DNA of 64,000 nt from contig NZ_JAUSXG010000001.1 of assembly GCF_030815855.1 (NCBI RefSeq), positions 3,472,001 through 3,536,000 of the forward strand, given 5' to 3'. Below are positions 51,975 through 61,036 of this stretch, one piece after another. A model generated the notes under the pieces. That model saw only the letters and a program-made list of their open reading frames with translations. It had not been told where the DNA came from and did no database searches. This DNA comes from Variovorax paradoxus (GTDB lineage: Bacteria; Pseudomonadota; Gammaproteobacteria; Burkholderiales; Burkholderiaceae_C). A program made the position numbers and the translations under genes. The stretch's first letter is position 1, and each line of letters opens with the position of its first letter.

Positions 51975-53284
51975 CCTCTCTGGGTGTTCATGTCGCCGAT
52001 GGAGTCGGTCGCGCCGGTGTACCCGGTGTAGCCGCTATACCCGCCTCCTTGTCTGGCAAGCAGATTGTTCCAGCCGACCGCACTATTGGGGTTGCTGCTC
52101 GAATTGAATGCATTGGCAATGGAGTTGGCGCCTGACACGAGCGCGTTGCTGCTCGCCACTTGGCCGGCTGCATTGGCGTTTCCTGCGGCCATGACGTTGT
52201 TGCCCATCGTGGTAGCAGCCTGGTTCCCCGCTGCACCAACCTGAACCGCCGAGTTCTGGCCGATCTGCGACTGGCCCGTTAGGAAGTTGTAGATGGTGTT
52301 GCGGTTCTGGTTGTACGCGCCGAGGTTGGTATTCCACTCGTTCTGCCGACGATTCAGATTCGTGCTGTATGTGCTCAGGTTGCGGTTGTAGGCGTCGTTG
52401 AACTTCGTGCCGGCGTAGTCCTCGTTGAAGCGGGAAAGCTCCTTCATGGCTCCGCCAGACAGGAAATTGCCGCGCGATGCCTGGCCGCGCTCGATGCCCT
52501 GCGTGCCTTGGTCGAGGCCGAACTTGTAGCCGGGGTCGGAAGCTAGGTTTTCGCCTGTGAACGAGAAGGCCGGCCCCGAGTCGAACTCTTCGCCGTTGCG
52601 GTATGCGCGTAGCAGAGAGCCGTATGTCGGGTCCGCCTGGGCTGCAGCGTTCTGCGCGTTGACCTCTTCGTAGTACTTGGCAATGGCAGCGTCGAGGCCC
52701 TCGTAGTCCACTTCGGAGGACGGCCCTGCCTGCGTCGTGCCTGGCATCGACCAAACATCACCATGCGTGCCGTCATTGTCTTGTCCGTTGCCTTGGCTCC
52801 AAACCGCCCCCTCCGGGGCGTAGCCGAGCAGGCGATTCCGGCGCTCTTTGTCTGTTTCCTGCGGCCTGTTTTGGAAGTACTCGGCAGCGCCGCCCGCACC
52901 CAAGGCGTTGACCGCTTCTTGACCATTGCGGTACTGAGGTGCCGATGCTCCGCCACCATTCGGCGCGGCAGCATTGCGCGTGAATCGAGCCGTCAGTTGC
53001 TGACGCACTTGATCCGGCGTGAGGCCGGTTTGCAGGCCCATCGACGTGACGCCTGTCGAGCCGGCGCCACCGAGCCCAAGGTACTGATTGAGGCGATTTT
53101 GTGCCGCACCGCCAGCTTGCACCCACGGCGCTAGATCCTGGCGCAACTGCATTTGCTGCATCATCTGCATGGCATTCGCCTGCTCTGACGATCCAGACTG
53201 CGCAGACGATGCGCCTTTCGCGGCGTCCATCTGCGAGATCGTGCCAACGGCAGCAATACCCGCGCCAACCCATGCTACTGACAT
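51962..53284 (-). CDS. DNA ejection/transfer protein
   Basis: A 440-residue virion protein. The start MSVAWVGAGIAAVGTISQMD is hydrophobic and membrane-active looking, and the rest is Asn/Gln/Gly/Ala-rich, low complexity and repetitive (LNRRQNEWNTNLGAYNQNRN, GQVASSNALVSGANSIANAF). Podoviral ejection proteins equivalent to P22 gp7 look like this. It precedes the HNH gene and follows the cupin-like gene with a 10-nt overlap. Confidence 0.7.
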   Translation of the reverse strand: MSVAWVGAGIAAVGTISQMDAAKGASSAQSGSSEQANAMQMMQQMQLRQDLAPWVQAGGAAQNRLNQYLGLGGAGSTGVTSMGLQTGLTPDQVRQQLTARFTRNAAAPNGGGASAPQYRNGQEAVNALGAGGAAEYFQNRPQETDKERRNRLLGYAPEGAVWSQGNGQDNDGTHGDVWSMPGTTQAGPSSEVDYEGLDAAIAKYYEEVNAQNAAAQADPTYGSLLRAYRNGEEFDSGPAFSFTGENLASDPGYKFGLDQGTQGIERGQASRGNFLSGGAMKELSRFNEDYAGTKFNDAYNRNLSTYSTNLNRRQNEWNTNLGAYNQNRNTIYNFLTGQSQIGQNSAVQVGAAGNQAATTMGNNVMAAGNANAAGQVASSNALVSGANSIANAFNSSSNPNSAVGWNNLLARQGGGYSGYTGYTGATDSIGDMNTQRGWTA

Positions 53285-53772
53285 ATCAAGTCCTCCGCGT
53301 ATTCTGTGGTGGCGACTTGCGCCTCGATCTTCTCGATGTCGGTTTCATCCGTTCGGAAGACGTTGATAAAAACGGTGTCTTCGTGGGCGTAACCCACCTT
53401 CTGAATACCTGGCTGAGAGACGGCCACATGCCCAGCCTGGAACCGTCCCGCGCCTGTCTCGGTCAGCACCGATATATCGCCCTTGGCAACGATGTTCACG
53501 CACTCTTTCAGGTGGATCTTTCCGACCAGGAGTGAGCCTTTCGGAATGAACAGGGTCCGTGTGTAGACGCCATCAATCAACGTGTGTTGCACGTCGAAAT
53601 CGCGCTGTTCAGTGGGGGGGAGATCGAGAAGGCTGCTCGTCAATGCGCGGATCTGTGCCCGAATTGCTGCGGGCGATTGGTCCGGCACGTTGAACACCAC
53701 TTCCCCGTCCTTCAGCACGAGCAGCGCCCCCGGCTTCGTCATCGCGAAGCCGTTGCCGTAGGTGACTTTCAT
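53275..53772 (-). CDS. phage cupin-like protein
   Basis: A 165-residue beta-rich protein. The middle (HTLIDGVYTRTLFIPKGSLL, VGKIHLKECVNIVAKGDISV, GRFQAGHVAVSQPGIQKVGY) has the alternating pattern of a cupin fold, including spaced His residues that could bind metal. Its function in the virion or the host is unknown. It lies where P22 has the needle (gp26) and gp14 genes, but does not look like either. It overlaps the ejection-protein gene. Confidence 0.65.
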   Translation of the reverse strand: MKVTYGNGFAMTKPGALLVLKDGEVVFNVPDQSPAAIRAQIRALTSSLLDLPPTEQRDFDVQHTLIDGVYTRTLFIPKGSLLVGKIHLKECVNIVAKGDISVLTETGAGRFQAGHVAVSQPGIQKVGYAHEDTVFINVFRTDETDIEKIEAQVATTEYAEDLICQ

Positions 53773-54024
53773 CTAGACCGCCGCACCCGACCCGTCATGC
53801 CAGACAACGGGATTGATTGCGTGCAGCCAGATCGGCTTGCCAAGCGTGGTGTCGTAGTAGGTGCGGCCCACCCAAAGCAACTGGTCGGGGCGGTCTGCAG
53901 TGGGGCCGCTCTGCTGTACGGAAAGCACGGCCCTGTGCGTGCGCGCGAGCCATTGCATCCATGAGGGCGTCCAGTTGCCGGCTTCGTCGAACGGGGCGCC
54001 GCCCGGTAGGTCGTAGGAGGTCAT
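53773..54024 (-). CDS. small phage structural-type protein
   Basis: An 83-residue protein, MTSYDLPGGAPFDEAGNWTP and later QLLWVGRTYYDTTLGKPIWL then HAINPVVWHDGSGAAV. The C-terminal motif is one I associate with N-terminal modules of phage tail proteins. The ATG overlaps the upstream gp10-like stop as ATGA, fixing the start against an earlier ATG. Confidence 0.6.
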   Translation of the reverse strand: MTSYDLPGGAPFDEAGNWTPSWMQWLARTHRAVLSVQQSGPTADRPDQLLWVGRTYYDTTLGKPIWLHAINPVVWHDGSGAAV

Positions 54025-55424
54025 CGCGTGAATTCCCCCCAAGCCTCAATAAATACTGTCTTCACAGGATCGGTGACGCGGAACTTGAACACCCAGTCAC
54101 GGCCACGGCCAAGGCGATTGAAAACGGCGCGGGTTCCGTAGCGGCCAATCTTTCCGATGTCTACCCAGACCTCGTTCGACCAGGTGTGCCCGCCGTCTTT
54201 GCTGTACTGCATCATCAGTTGCGGGTCGGAGCCCTGGCCGGTAAGCAGCCCTACCCCACCTTCCATCTCAAGCCACAGCTTCGAGAGGAATGAATAGTTG
54301 CCCGTGGACTGGTGGCGAGAGATGAACTCCCGCGCGATGGACTGCCCATCATCGGTGTAGACGCCGTCCTCGAAGAGGTACAGCTTGCCGTTCTCGTAGT
54401 CCGAGACATAGGACTTCTCAAGGAAGTTTTGCTGGATCTCGGCGCGATGGCGGCCAACCGCGGACTCGGCTTTGTGCCATTCCTTGCTGAGGCCGTCATA
54501 GACCCACGATTCGTTCGCTGACGGGAAGTTGATCTGGTAGAACGGATGCCCGCTCACCATGTACGCAAACCCGGTAGCGTTCGACACCGCCGAGTACTCG
54601 TTGAAGATGAAATCCATTTCCGGGTTTGAGACGGGCACTGCGTTGTAGCCGGACAAGGTGCAAACCTGCACTGCGCCCAGGCGGTTTTTGCGCAGGAAGA
54701 TGATTGAGTCCATGAACTTGCACAGCGACCAGCGCGCGGCAAGGCCCCACTCGATAGCCGCGGCGCCTACACGGGCGAACGGGAAGTCGAGCGCGCCGGA
54801 ATCGCTCCAGAACTCGGTCGTGTCAGGGCCGAGAAGCAGGATCTGCCCGTTGTCGGCAATGACGCGGATCAGGTTGTCAGGGTTGGACTCGGCTGTTGCG
54901 AAGTCGAGCGCTGTCCAGGTGCTGAGGCCATCGTATAGACCGGACACATAGAAGCGCCCGCTGTTCGGCTTTTGAACGATGAAGTAGCCGTTCAGAAACG
55001 TGACCGTATCGGCGCCCGGCCAATCGGGGTCGGTGATCTGCACGAAAGCCAACGTCGAGGTGTTGTAGACGTACCCGTTCGTGCCATCGACGATGATGAT
55101 CTGCGTGCCGTTGTCGGTGATGTCCACGCGGCCCGCCGAGGTCAGCAACGTGCCAATATTGGTCATCGTTCCATCGTTAGTGACCTTCCACAGCGTGAAG
55201 CGGTTCACGACATACAGGACATCGTCCTTCTTCCACATGCCGCGGCTCGGGTACGCGCCGAAGTTCACGAAGGTGGTAAGGCCCGGCGTCGGGTACAGCG
55301 TCAGGCTGCCCTTCTCGCCGTCCTGGTGGATCTCGGCGTAGAGATTCGTGCGCTTTTGCGACGAGACATTGCGCGACTTGCCGAAGTTGCCAAGACCGAA
55401 GAGGGGGGTTGGCTGAAGAGGCAC
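54021..55424 (-). CDS. P22 gp10-like packaged-DNA stabilisation protein
   Basis: A 467-residue beta-propeller-like tail accessory factor, close to the 472 residues of P22 gp10. It opens at a GTG after GGGGGAA: VPLQPTPLFGLGNFGKSRNV. Further blades include RTNLYAEIHQDGEKGSLTLY, LYVVNRFTLWKVTNDGTMTN, RVGAAAIEWGLAARWSLCKF and SWVYDGLSKEWHKAES. The start overlaps the stop of the gp4-like gene by one base (TAGTG). It plugs the portal after packaging. Confidence 0.88.
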   Translation of the reverse strand: MPLQPTPLFGLGNFGKSRNVSSQKRTNLYAEIHQDGEKGSLTLYPTPGLTTFVNFGAYPSRGMWKKDDVLYVVNRFTLWKVTNDGTMTNIGTLLTSAGRVDITDNGTQIIIVDGTNGYVYNTSTLAFVQITDPDWPGADTVTFLNGYFIVQKPNSGRFYVSGLYDGLSTWTALDFATAESNPDNLIRVIADNGQILLLGPDTTEFWSDSGALDFPFARVGAAAIEWGLAARWSLCKFMDSIIFLRKNRLGAVQVCTLSGYNAVPVSNPEMDFIFNEYSAVSNATGFAYMVSGHPFYQINFPSANESWVYDGLSKEWHKAESAVGRHRAEIQQNFLEKSYVSDYENGKLYLFEDGVYTDDGQSIAREFISRHQSTGNYSFLSKLWLEMEGGVGLLTGQGSDPQLMMQYSKDGGHTWSNEVWVDIGKIGRYGTRAVFNRLGRGRDWVFKFRVTDPVKTVFIEAWGEFTR

Positions 55425-56116
55425 TATTCCCCCGTATAGATGTTGAACCCACGAGGCACTGCGTCTGGGAACTCCAGAAACATCGGCGTGAAGTTCGTGC
55501 GCTTGAGCTTCTTCTTCAGCGTCGAAGCCTTGGTGTGCACCGAGATGTGGATGTCGGCACCGAACTCGGGCGCCAGGTACTCGGCGAGGTTGTAGACAAT
55601 GGCGTTCGTATAACCAGGCGGGAGCGAGACGACATCCGTCAGCGTGGCGAACGTCGAAAGCGGCTTCCACGACCACAACTTGAGTGTTGCGGCAGTCGCT
55701 GGCACGGGATACAGCGTCACCGAGGCATCGGGGAAATTCGGGGTGTAAAGCAGGTACTGCGGGATGCTGGAAGCAAGCGTCTTGAGCGTTACCTGGTTGT
55801 ATTCATCGAGCGTCACCAGTTCCAGCGGATAGCTGATGCCGTTGATTTCCAGATAGGTGCCGGGGTCAATCGAAATTGGCCGGGCCGTAACGGTGGTGCC
55901 AGTCGGGCCAACCGTGTATGTCGCAAGCGCTGGCGTGAGCGTGATGGAGTTCAGCGTTGCCGCATAGATCATCAGGTGCTCGTTCGCCCAGTCTTCCAGC
56001 ATCGCATTCAGGGACACAAGTCCGTCCGCGGCTTCGACATCGCTCAGGATCTCGCCCGTGCCATAGACTTTGATGATGCGCAACGCGCGGGTCATCAGAT
56101 CGAGAGCAGTTGCCAT
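55424..56116 (-). CDS. P22 gp4-like tail accessory factor
   Basis: A 230-residue head-completion/adaptor protein. It begins MATALDLMTRALRIIKVYGT with the usual LSDVEAADGLVSLNAMLEDW motif and continues to ITLTPALATYTVGPTGTTVT and PPGYTNAIVYNLAEYLAPEF. This matches the gp4 family that binds beneath the portal. It overlaps the gp10-like gene by one nucleotide. A terminator-like hairpin is found 20-40 nt upstream of its ATG. Confidence 0.88.
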   Translation of the reverse strand: MATALDLMTRALRIIKVYGTGEILSDVEAADGLVSLNAMLEDWANEHLMIYAATLNSITLTPALATYTVGPTGTTVTARPISIDPGTYLEINGISYPLELVTLDEYNQVTLKTLASSIPQYLLYTPNFPDASVTLYPVPATAATLKLWSWKPLSTFATLTDVVSLPPGYTNAIVYNLAEYLAPEFGADIHISVHTKASTLKKKLKRTNFTPMFLEFPDAVPRGFNIYTGE

Positions 56117-56135
56117 TTCAGTCCTTTAAGAACAA

Positions 56136-56158
56136 AGCCCACTCCGAGGAATGGGCTT
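56136..56158 (-). terminator. hairpin upstream of the gp4-like gene
   Basis: AAGCCCA ... TGGGCTT with an inner TCC/GGA pairing makes a near-continuous hairpin. On the minus strand it is followed by TTTGTTCTT. It lies between the small head protein stop and the gp4-like start, repeating the pattern seen before the coat and fibre genes. Confidence 0.5.
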
Positions 56159-56163
56159 GAGTC

Positions 56164-56481
56164 TTAGGCGACGACGCCCGACTGCACAGATTCAGGACGT
56201 GCGTAGCGCACGAGATAAACCTGCGATGCAGTCGGAGTGATGCCGGAGCCGGTGAAGTTGCCGAAGGTGATGGCCAGCGTGTCCGCAGCGCTCACCCGTT
56301 CACCGAAGATTGCGAGACCGGCTTGCGCGGTCGGCTTGTTGACATCCACGAAGTCTCCGACCTTGAGGCCGGGAACGGTGAACGTCTGTTCTGCCGATGT
56401 GTTGGCGGCGATAAGTGCGGGCGACAGAGTCACCGACACCGTACCGATAGCCAAGAGGTTCCCCATCAGAATCCCGCTCAT
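56164..56481 (-). CDS. small head-associated protein, unknown
   Basis: A 105-residue, Thr/Ser/Ala-rich beta protein (GTVSVTLSPALIAANTSAEQ, PGLKVGDFVDVNKPTAQAGL, ITFGNFTGSGITPTASQVYL). It lies between the coat and gp4-like genes, where decoration or head-fibre proteins are often encoded. No specific family is recognised. ATG start. Confidence 0.62.
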   Translation of the reverse strand: MSGILMGNLLAIGTVSVTLSPALIAANTSAEQTFTVPGLKVGDFVDVNKPTAQAGLAIFGERVSAADTLAITFGNFTGSGITPTASQVYLVRYARPESVQSGVVA

Positions 56482-56491
56482 GGCTGGCTCC

Positions 56492-57688
56492 TTAGTTGCT
56501 CAGGATGCGAACGGCGAGCTGAGGACGGATCGTCTTGTAGCCATACAGCACGTCCAGACGGCACGGGAACTTGTCGTTCACGATGTCGTACTGACGAACG
56601 ATCCGCATGGACAGGCCGTCGTAGACCTCGCGAGCCGAGAAGTCCACGCCCTTGGGCATTTCGAGGTCGGCAGAAGCGAAGGAGAAGGCATTCTTATGGA
56701 ATGCCAGCGACGGCTTGTAGACAGCCGCAGCTCCGCCAACCTTCACGATGGCCGCACCGTTGGGCATACCGCCTGCAGTGACGTTCTGACGACCGGTCGT
56801 GGTGTAGATCGCGGGCGCGAACGTCAGCGAACCGGCGCCACCGGCATAGTCGGCTGCAACGACGAACTGCTGCAGCACCCCCGTGTCGGCCTTCGTCTCC
56901 GGGTGCACGCGGTTGCAACCAGCCACCGTGAACACATCGCCCTTCTTGAAGGTCGTTGCGCCCACTGCGACGGTCACAGCGGCGGTGCCGTTCACCGTGA
57001 TCGCGCCGTTCACCGTGTAGGTCGTGGCGGAGAGCGCCGTACCGGTCGTCTGCGAGGCAAGCAGCGTGTTCTCGTAGATGGTGCCGAAACCAGCCGTGCG
57101 GCCAACCATGCCTTCGCGGTACTGCTTGGCGATCTCGGACGAGTCTTGGAACAGACCCTTCAGAGCGTCAACCATGTCCAGGTTGTCCTGGGTGTTCAGC
57201 AGCAGCGTGCGATCCGAGCCAGGGGTGAGCGCATCGACCAGCAACTTGCGCGCGGTGAGCGCCTTGTTGAAGTTCAACGGAGCGCCAACGTTGTTCACCG
57301 CCTGGTACACGTCGAGCGCCATCGACAGCGCGTCGGCTTCCATGGTGGAAGCCAGAACGGCCATTGCAGGCTCGATGATACGTTCCGAGAAGTCGTCGAG
57401 GTTCAGGGTCAGATCGACCGAAGTGAAGTTCAAGTCAACGCCCTTTTGGGTCGCGACTTGCAGGGTCGTGCTCTGTTCCGTGGTGTCCTGCGCTGACAGG
57501 GTTGCGCCAGTGCGAACGGTGTATTCGTTCGGCAGGCGGATCTTCAGCGAATCGCCGATCTTGGCGCCGGACTTGGCGAACGAGTCGTCGTACTGGCGGT
57601 TGATCGAGCCGATGAAGTTCAGCTTCTGATGCAGGATCTGCAACGATTTGCGCGTGATCTGCGCGGGGGTGAGGAATGCGTTGGCCAT
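56492..57688 (-). CDS. P22-type major coat protein
   Basis: Major capsid protein of 398 residues. It opens MANAFLTPAQITRKSLQILH and continues QYDDSFAKSGAKIGDSLKIR and PEYTVR-like LPNEYTVRTGATLSAQDTTE, the P22 gp5 pattern with an HK97 fold. The middle contains a separate insertion-like domain (TTYTVNGAITVNGTAAVTVA). The start ATG lies 10 nt past a hairpin and its U run. The scaffold gene is just upstream. Confidence 0.92.
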   Translation of the reverse strand: MANAFLTPAQITRKSLQILHQKLNFIGSINRQYDDSFAKSGAKIGDSLKIRLPNEYTVRTGATLSAQDTTEQSTTLQVATQKGVDLNFTSVDLTLNLDDFSERIIEPAMAVLASTMEADALSMALDVYQAVNNVGAPLNFNKALTARKLLVDALTPGSDRTLLLNTQDNLDMVDALKGLFQDSSEIAKQYREGMVGRTAGFGTIYENTLLASQTTGTALSATTYTVNGAITVNGTAAVTVAVGATTFKKGDVFTVAGCNRVHPETKADTGVLQQFVVAADYAGGAGSLTFAPAIYTTTGRQNVTAGGMPNGAAIVKVGGAAAVYKPSLAFHKNAFSFASADLEMPKGVDFSAREVYDGLSMRIVRQYDIVNDKFPCRLDVLYGYKTIRPQLAVRILSN

Positions 57689-57709
57689 GATTCTCTTTCG
57701 GGAATAAAA

Positions 57710-57731
57710 AAGCCGCCTCAATGGGCGGCCT
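57710..57731 (-). terminator. hairpin between scaffold and coat
   Basis: GCCGCC and GGCGGC with a 6-nt loop, followed on the minus strand by six U. It sits 20-40 nt upstream of the coat ATG and after the scaffold stop. As a terminator it would lower transcription into the coat gene; as a stable hairpin with U run it might instead mark a processing site that raises coat mRNA stability. Confidence 0.7.
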
Positions 57732-57746
57732 TCTGGGGTCGTGGAA

Positions 57747-58502
57747 TTACCTTCGCTGTGCTACCCGCGCCCGCTCCTTGCGCATCCACGTTTCAATGTC
57801 GTCGTCATCGCTCGGAAGAGGCGATGCTGCGGACTTGCCACGGGTGCCCACCGGAGTGATGGGATCGGGTGCCTTGCTCGGGCTTGCCTTGGGTCTTGCT
57901 GCGATCTCCGCCTCGATTCGAGACAGTTCACGCGCGGCTCGCACGGGACTCAGTTGCGCGATCTGTTCGGCCTTGGCAGGGTTCTTGCCGAGGTAGTAAG
58001 CGACATCGGGGCCGTGTTCCGAATCCATGATGAATTCGGCCATCGCCTCGTTGACCGACAGAAGTGGGTTCTCCACAACCGCCGCGAAATCGACGTAACG
58101 CTCCTTGGCTTTCTCAGTACGCTCATCGAATTGCTCGCGCAACCGCTCGTGCTGTTCTGCCTTGGCTCGTTGTTCGAGGATCTCACTCGCCTTCTTCTCG
58201 GCCAGGTGCCTTACCTGGGCTTCTGAGTACGCTTCGTCGTCTCTGAATTCGTCACGCTTGGGCTCTACCGCGACAATCCGTTCCCGGGCTGTCTGTTCGG
58301 CGTTTCGAGCCTGTCGGCGCGCTTCCTTCACGAGTCGCCGTTGGATCAGGGCATCCACCTCTGCTTGGGTGAAGACCTTTTCCTTCTCCTGCTCTTTGTT
58401 TTCCACGTCCCCTTCGGCGGCAGTCACCTCGGGAGTGTTCGACACGGGTTTATGGTCGTCCGTTACGACAGTCGATTGCTCGACGACTTCTTCGTTTGCC
58501 AA
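57747..58502 (-). CDS. capsid scaffolding protein
   Basis: A 251-residue, highly charged helical protein (EKVFTQAEVDALIQRRLVKE, RRQARNAEQTARERIVAVEP, LREQFDERTEKAKERYVDFA) with a basic C-terminal tail (DIETWMRKERARVAQRR) that would bind the coat protein, as in P22 gp8. TTG start with AGGAG upstream. Position before the coat gene supports it. Confidence 0.86.
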   Translation of the reverse strand: MANEEVVEQSTVVTDDHKPVSNTPEVTAAEGDVENKEQEKEKVFTQAEVDALIQRRLVKEARRQARNAEQTARERIVAVEPKRDEFRDDEAYSEAQVRHLAEKKASEILEQRAKAEQHERLREQFDERTEKAKERYVDFAAVVENPLLSVNEAMAEFIMDSEHGPDVAYYLGKNPAKAEQIAQLSPVRAARELSRIEAEIAARPKASPSKAPDPITPVGTRGKSAASPLPSDDDDIETWMRKERARVAQRR

Positions 58503-58578
58503 CTAACTCTCCTTGCAGCGTCTCGCGACGGATGCTTAGAACCCTGTGAACGCACAGGTACGCGGGCTGAGCCCGGTG

Positions 58579-58809
58579 TTAACCGAACCGGATGATCCCG
58601 GTCGCGGTGGTTCCAGTTGAGCGGATCTTCTGGAATGAGAGTGCGTAGTACACACCTGCGGTGCACACGGGCCAAACGGCGTTCGTGCCGTCAGCGAATT
58701 CGAAAGAGACCGCGCCCGTGACGCCTACGCTGAAGCCGACACCCACATTGGGCTCGGAGTCGGATGCGGTGACAGCACGGAATTTGGTCGGGTTGTCTGC
58801 GGTGTTCAT
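58579..58809 (-). CDS. small phage protein between portal and scaffold
   Basis: A 76-residue protein ending YYALSFQKIRSTGTTATGII then RFG, a motif I associate with phage spike-base or head-tail proteins (Rcc01079-like). The rest is Gly/Val-rich beta structure (NVGVGFSVGVTGAVSFEFAD). The ATG overlaps the portal stop as ATGA. Confidence 0.6.
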   Translation of the reverse strand: MNTADNPTKFRAVTASDSEPNVGVGFSVGVTGAVSFEFADGTNAVWPVCTAGVYYALSFQKIRSTGTTATGIIRFG

Positions 58810-61001
58810 TGGGGCACTTCGCTTTCAGGCATTGGCATGCCGCCATCCATGGGCGGCTGCTCGGGTTGTGGCATTTCCATCGGCGGTTCAGGTTCCGGCA
58901 TCGGCTCGGGCTCGCGCTGCTGCATGAGGTTGGCGAGCGCCATGGCTACGGCCTGATTGACCATCTCTTGCACGTCGCCTTGTCCCGCAGCGGGATTGGC
59001 CGCCGCGGCGCTGTCCTGCGCCTTCTCGATGGCGAGCAGGGCGTTGGCCTTGTCCGCATCGATCTCGGCCTTGATGCGCTTGCCCTCTTCCTGCCAAGCC
59101 TTTTGCTGGGCCTTCTGGAGGTCCGATTTCGTCTCTTGCAGCTCGTTGCCCATGGTTTCCATTTGCTCGGCAACCTGCATCATTCGCTGCTGCATTTCTG
59201 GTGGGATCTGCGGCTGTTCAGGCTGGCCACCCTCGTCCTTGCTGATCTCGGCCTGAATCTGCGGCGGGAGCATGAGGCGCATGCGCTTGGCGAGTTCTTC
59301 GGCACCAGGCCAGTCCATCGACTTCACCATGAGGTCGCCGGCCACTTGCCACATTTCCGGGTTGCCTTGCGCAATGGCAGTCATGGCTTCGGTGGCTTCC
59401 ACGCGGCGGGTCGAATAGCTCGGGCCAGTCGTCGTGTACACGTCATACAGCCCGATGTTCGGGTTGAAGATGCGCTTGATCTCGTTGTTCTCGTCGCGCA
59501 CTTCGGTGAACGCTTCCGGGTGATCGGGGTCGAGGATCGCGTTCGCTGCCTCGCCATCTTCACCAAGAATCCGCGCCACACGCTTGGTGTCGTAGATCGC
59601 AGGGATCATGTCGAGGATGATTCGCCCGATGTGACGCACCGCGCGCCCAAGGTTGTCCACGTAGTGATACGTAGCGTTGTCGCCCTCACGCTGGCGAGCC
59701 ATGATGGCCTTGCCGGATGTCTCGTTCGACTTCTGGCCCAGCGATGCGTCGTACTGCCCGGTTTCGGCCTTGATGTCGTCGGATGCAGATGCGGCGATTT
59801 GCGCGAGGCCGGTTTCGACGGTCGCAGGGGCGGTGCGGTTCGGTGCGGGAATCGGCTCGCCGGCCTCATCCTTGTGGTTGAACGGCAGGAACGAGTGATT
59901 CGCTGTGTTCGCGGTCTGCCATACCTTCTCGTAGCCCTCAATCGCCTCAGCAGGCGCAACCCACGGCGATTTCGGGGCCTGCATCACGCGCTCGACGATG
60001 GCGGTCTGCGCGATGTTGTACATGCGTTGCGAGTCCTTCGCATTTCGCACGATGCCGCTGATGTAGTTCTTGCCGTCTACCTCGTACTCATTGCCGACGA
60101 CACGGGCAACGGGGATGAAGCGCGAGGGAAAGACCTTGCCATCGTCGCCGCCTTCGAGGATCTGCTGCCCGTTGAGCTTGCGCCAGCGGCATTCGCACTT
60201 CATGACGCTGCGCTCTTTGAGCGGCTTCTCGACGGCCATCACGGATTCGGGCCGCTCTTCGTCCTTGAACGAGGTTTCGCCGTTGGCCCAGAGGCAAAGC
60301 GTGGTCTTCTTCTCGACGATCTCGAAGTACTCGACGACGCGCACCTGTTTGTCGCCCGGATACCACTCGGCATCGCTGGCGTACTGCCAATCGATTGGAT
60401 CGGCATCGGGATACTGGGCCTTGAACTCGTCTTCCTTCAGGTCTTCGTCGATGAAGCACCACTTCGCATCCGAGCCGGCAGGGTCGATGATGTCCGGGTC
60501 CATGTGCACCCGAAACGGGTTCTTCACCCGCTTGATGTAGATGTCCTGGTCGAACGACTCGTCGCTGATGTAGTCCGCAATGACGCGGATGTAGCCGAGG
60601 CCCGAGGTCACTTGGTGATCCGCTGCAGTGTCGTAGGCCACATCAGCGTCGGAATGCGCCTCAATGTGACGGGCCAAGCCCATCAGGATCTCAGCCGTCT
60701 CAACGTCTGCCTTGTCGTCAGCAGGCCGGTACTTGATCGACGGCCTGTTCTGGCGGATGTCGTTCGTGACCTGGCGGATGTGCTGAGGCAGCTTGTTGAT
60801 CGTCAGCATCGGGCGGTTGTTCTTCCGCTCCTTGCGGGTCGCCTCATCCCATTGCCACGGGTCATCAGGAGACGACGCGGCAAAGCGAATGTCCTCCTTC
60901 ATGCGCTCAAGGTTCTCTGACTCGCGGCTCAGCGCGTACTCGAAACGCTCCTTCGCCGTAGCAAGAACCGTGTCTTTCTTGTCAGCGTCTTTGGTTGCCA
61001 T
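58806..61001 (-). CDS. P22-type portal protein
   Basis: A 731-residue portal. Conserved early motifs are KERKNNRPMLTINKLPQHIR, QVTNDIRQNRPSIKYRPADD and DADVAYDTAADHQVTSGLGY, as in P22 gp1-type portals. The centre has YISGIVRNAKDSQRMYNIAQ. A long C-terminal helix (about 600-680: MQQRMMQVAEQMETMGNELQ, KRIKAEIDADKANALLAIEK) makes the barrel extension, then a Pro/Met/Glu-rich tail ends the protein. It overlaps the next gene by ATGA. Confidence 0.92.
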   Translation of the reverse strand: MATKDADKKDTVLATAKERFEYALSRESENLERMKEDIRFAASSPDDPWQWDEATRKERKNNRPMLTINKLPQHIRQVTNDIRQNRPSIKYRPADDKADVETAEILMGLARHIEAHSDADVAYDTAADHQVTSGLGYIRVIADYISDESFDQDIYIKRVKNPFRVHMDPDIIDPAGSDAKWCFIDEDLKEDEFKAQYPDADPIDWQYASDAEWYPGDKQVRVVEYFEIVEKKTTLCLWANGETSFKDEERPESVMAVEKPLKERSVMKCECRWRKLNGQQILEGGDDGKVFPSRFIPVARVVGNEYEVDGKNYISGIVRNAKDSQRMYNIAQTAIVERVMQAPKSPWVAPAEAIEGYEKVWQTANTANHSFLPFNHKDEAGEPIPAPNRTAPATVETGLAQIAASASDDIKAETGQYDASLGQKSNETSGKAIMARQREGDNATYHYVDNLGRAVRHIGRIILDMIPAIYDTKRVARILGEDGEAANAILDPDHPEAFTEVRDENNEIKRIFNPNIGLYDVYTTTGPSYSTRRVEATEAMTAIAQGNPEMWQVAGDLMVKSMDWPGAEELAKRMRLMLPPQIQAEISKDEGGQPEQPQIPPEMQQRMMQVAEQMETMGNELQETKSDLQKAQQKAWQEEGKRIKAEIDADKANALLAIEKAQDSAAAANPAAGQGDVQEMVNQAVAMALANLMQQREPEPMPEPEPPMEMPQPEQPPMDGGMPMPESEVPQ

Positions 61002-61036
61002 AGGTTAGGGGCGCTTCGCAGCGATGCCTTATTCGG

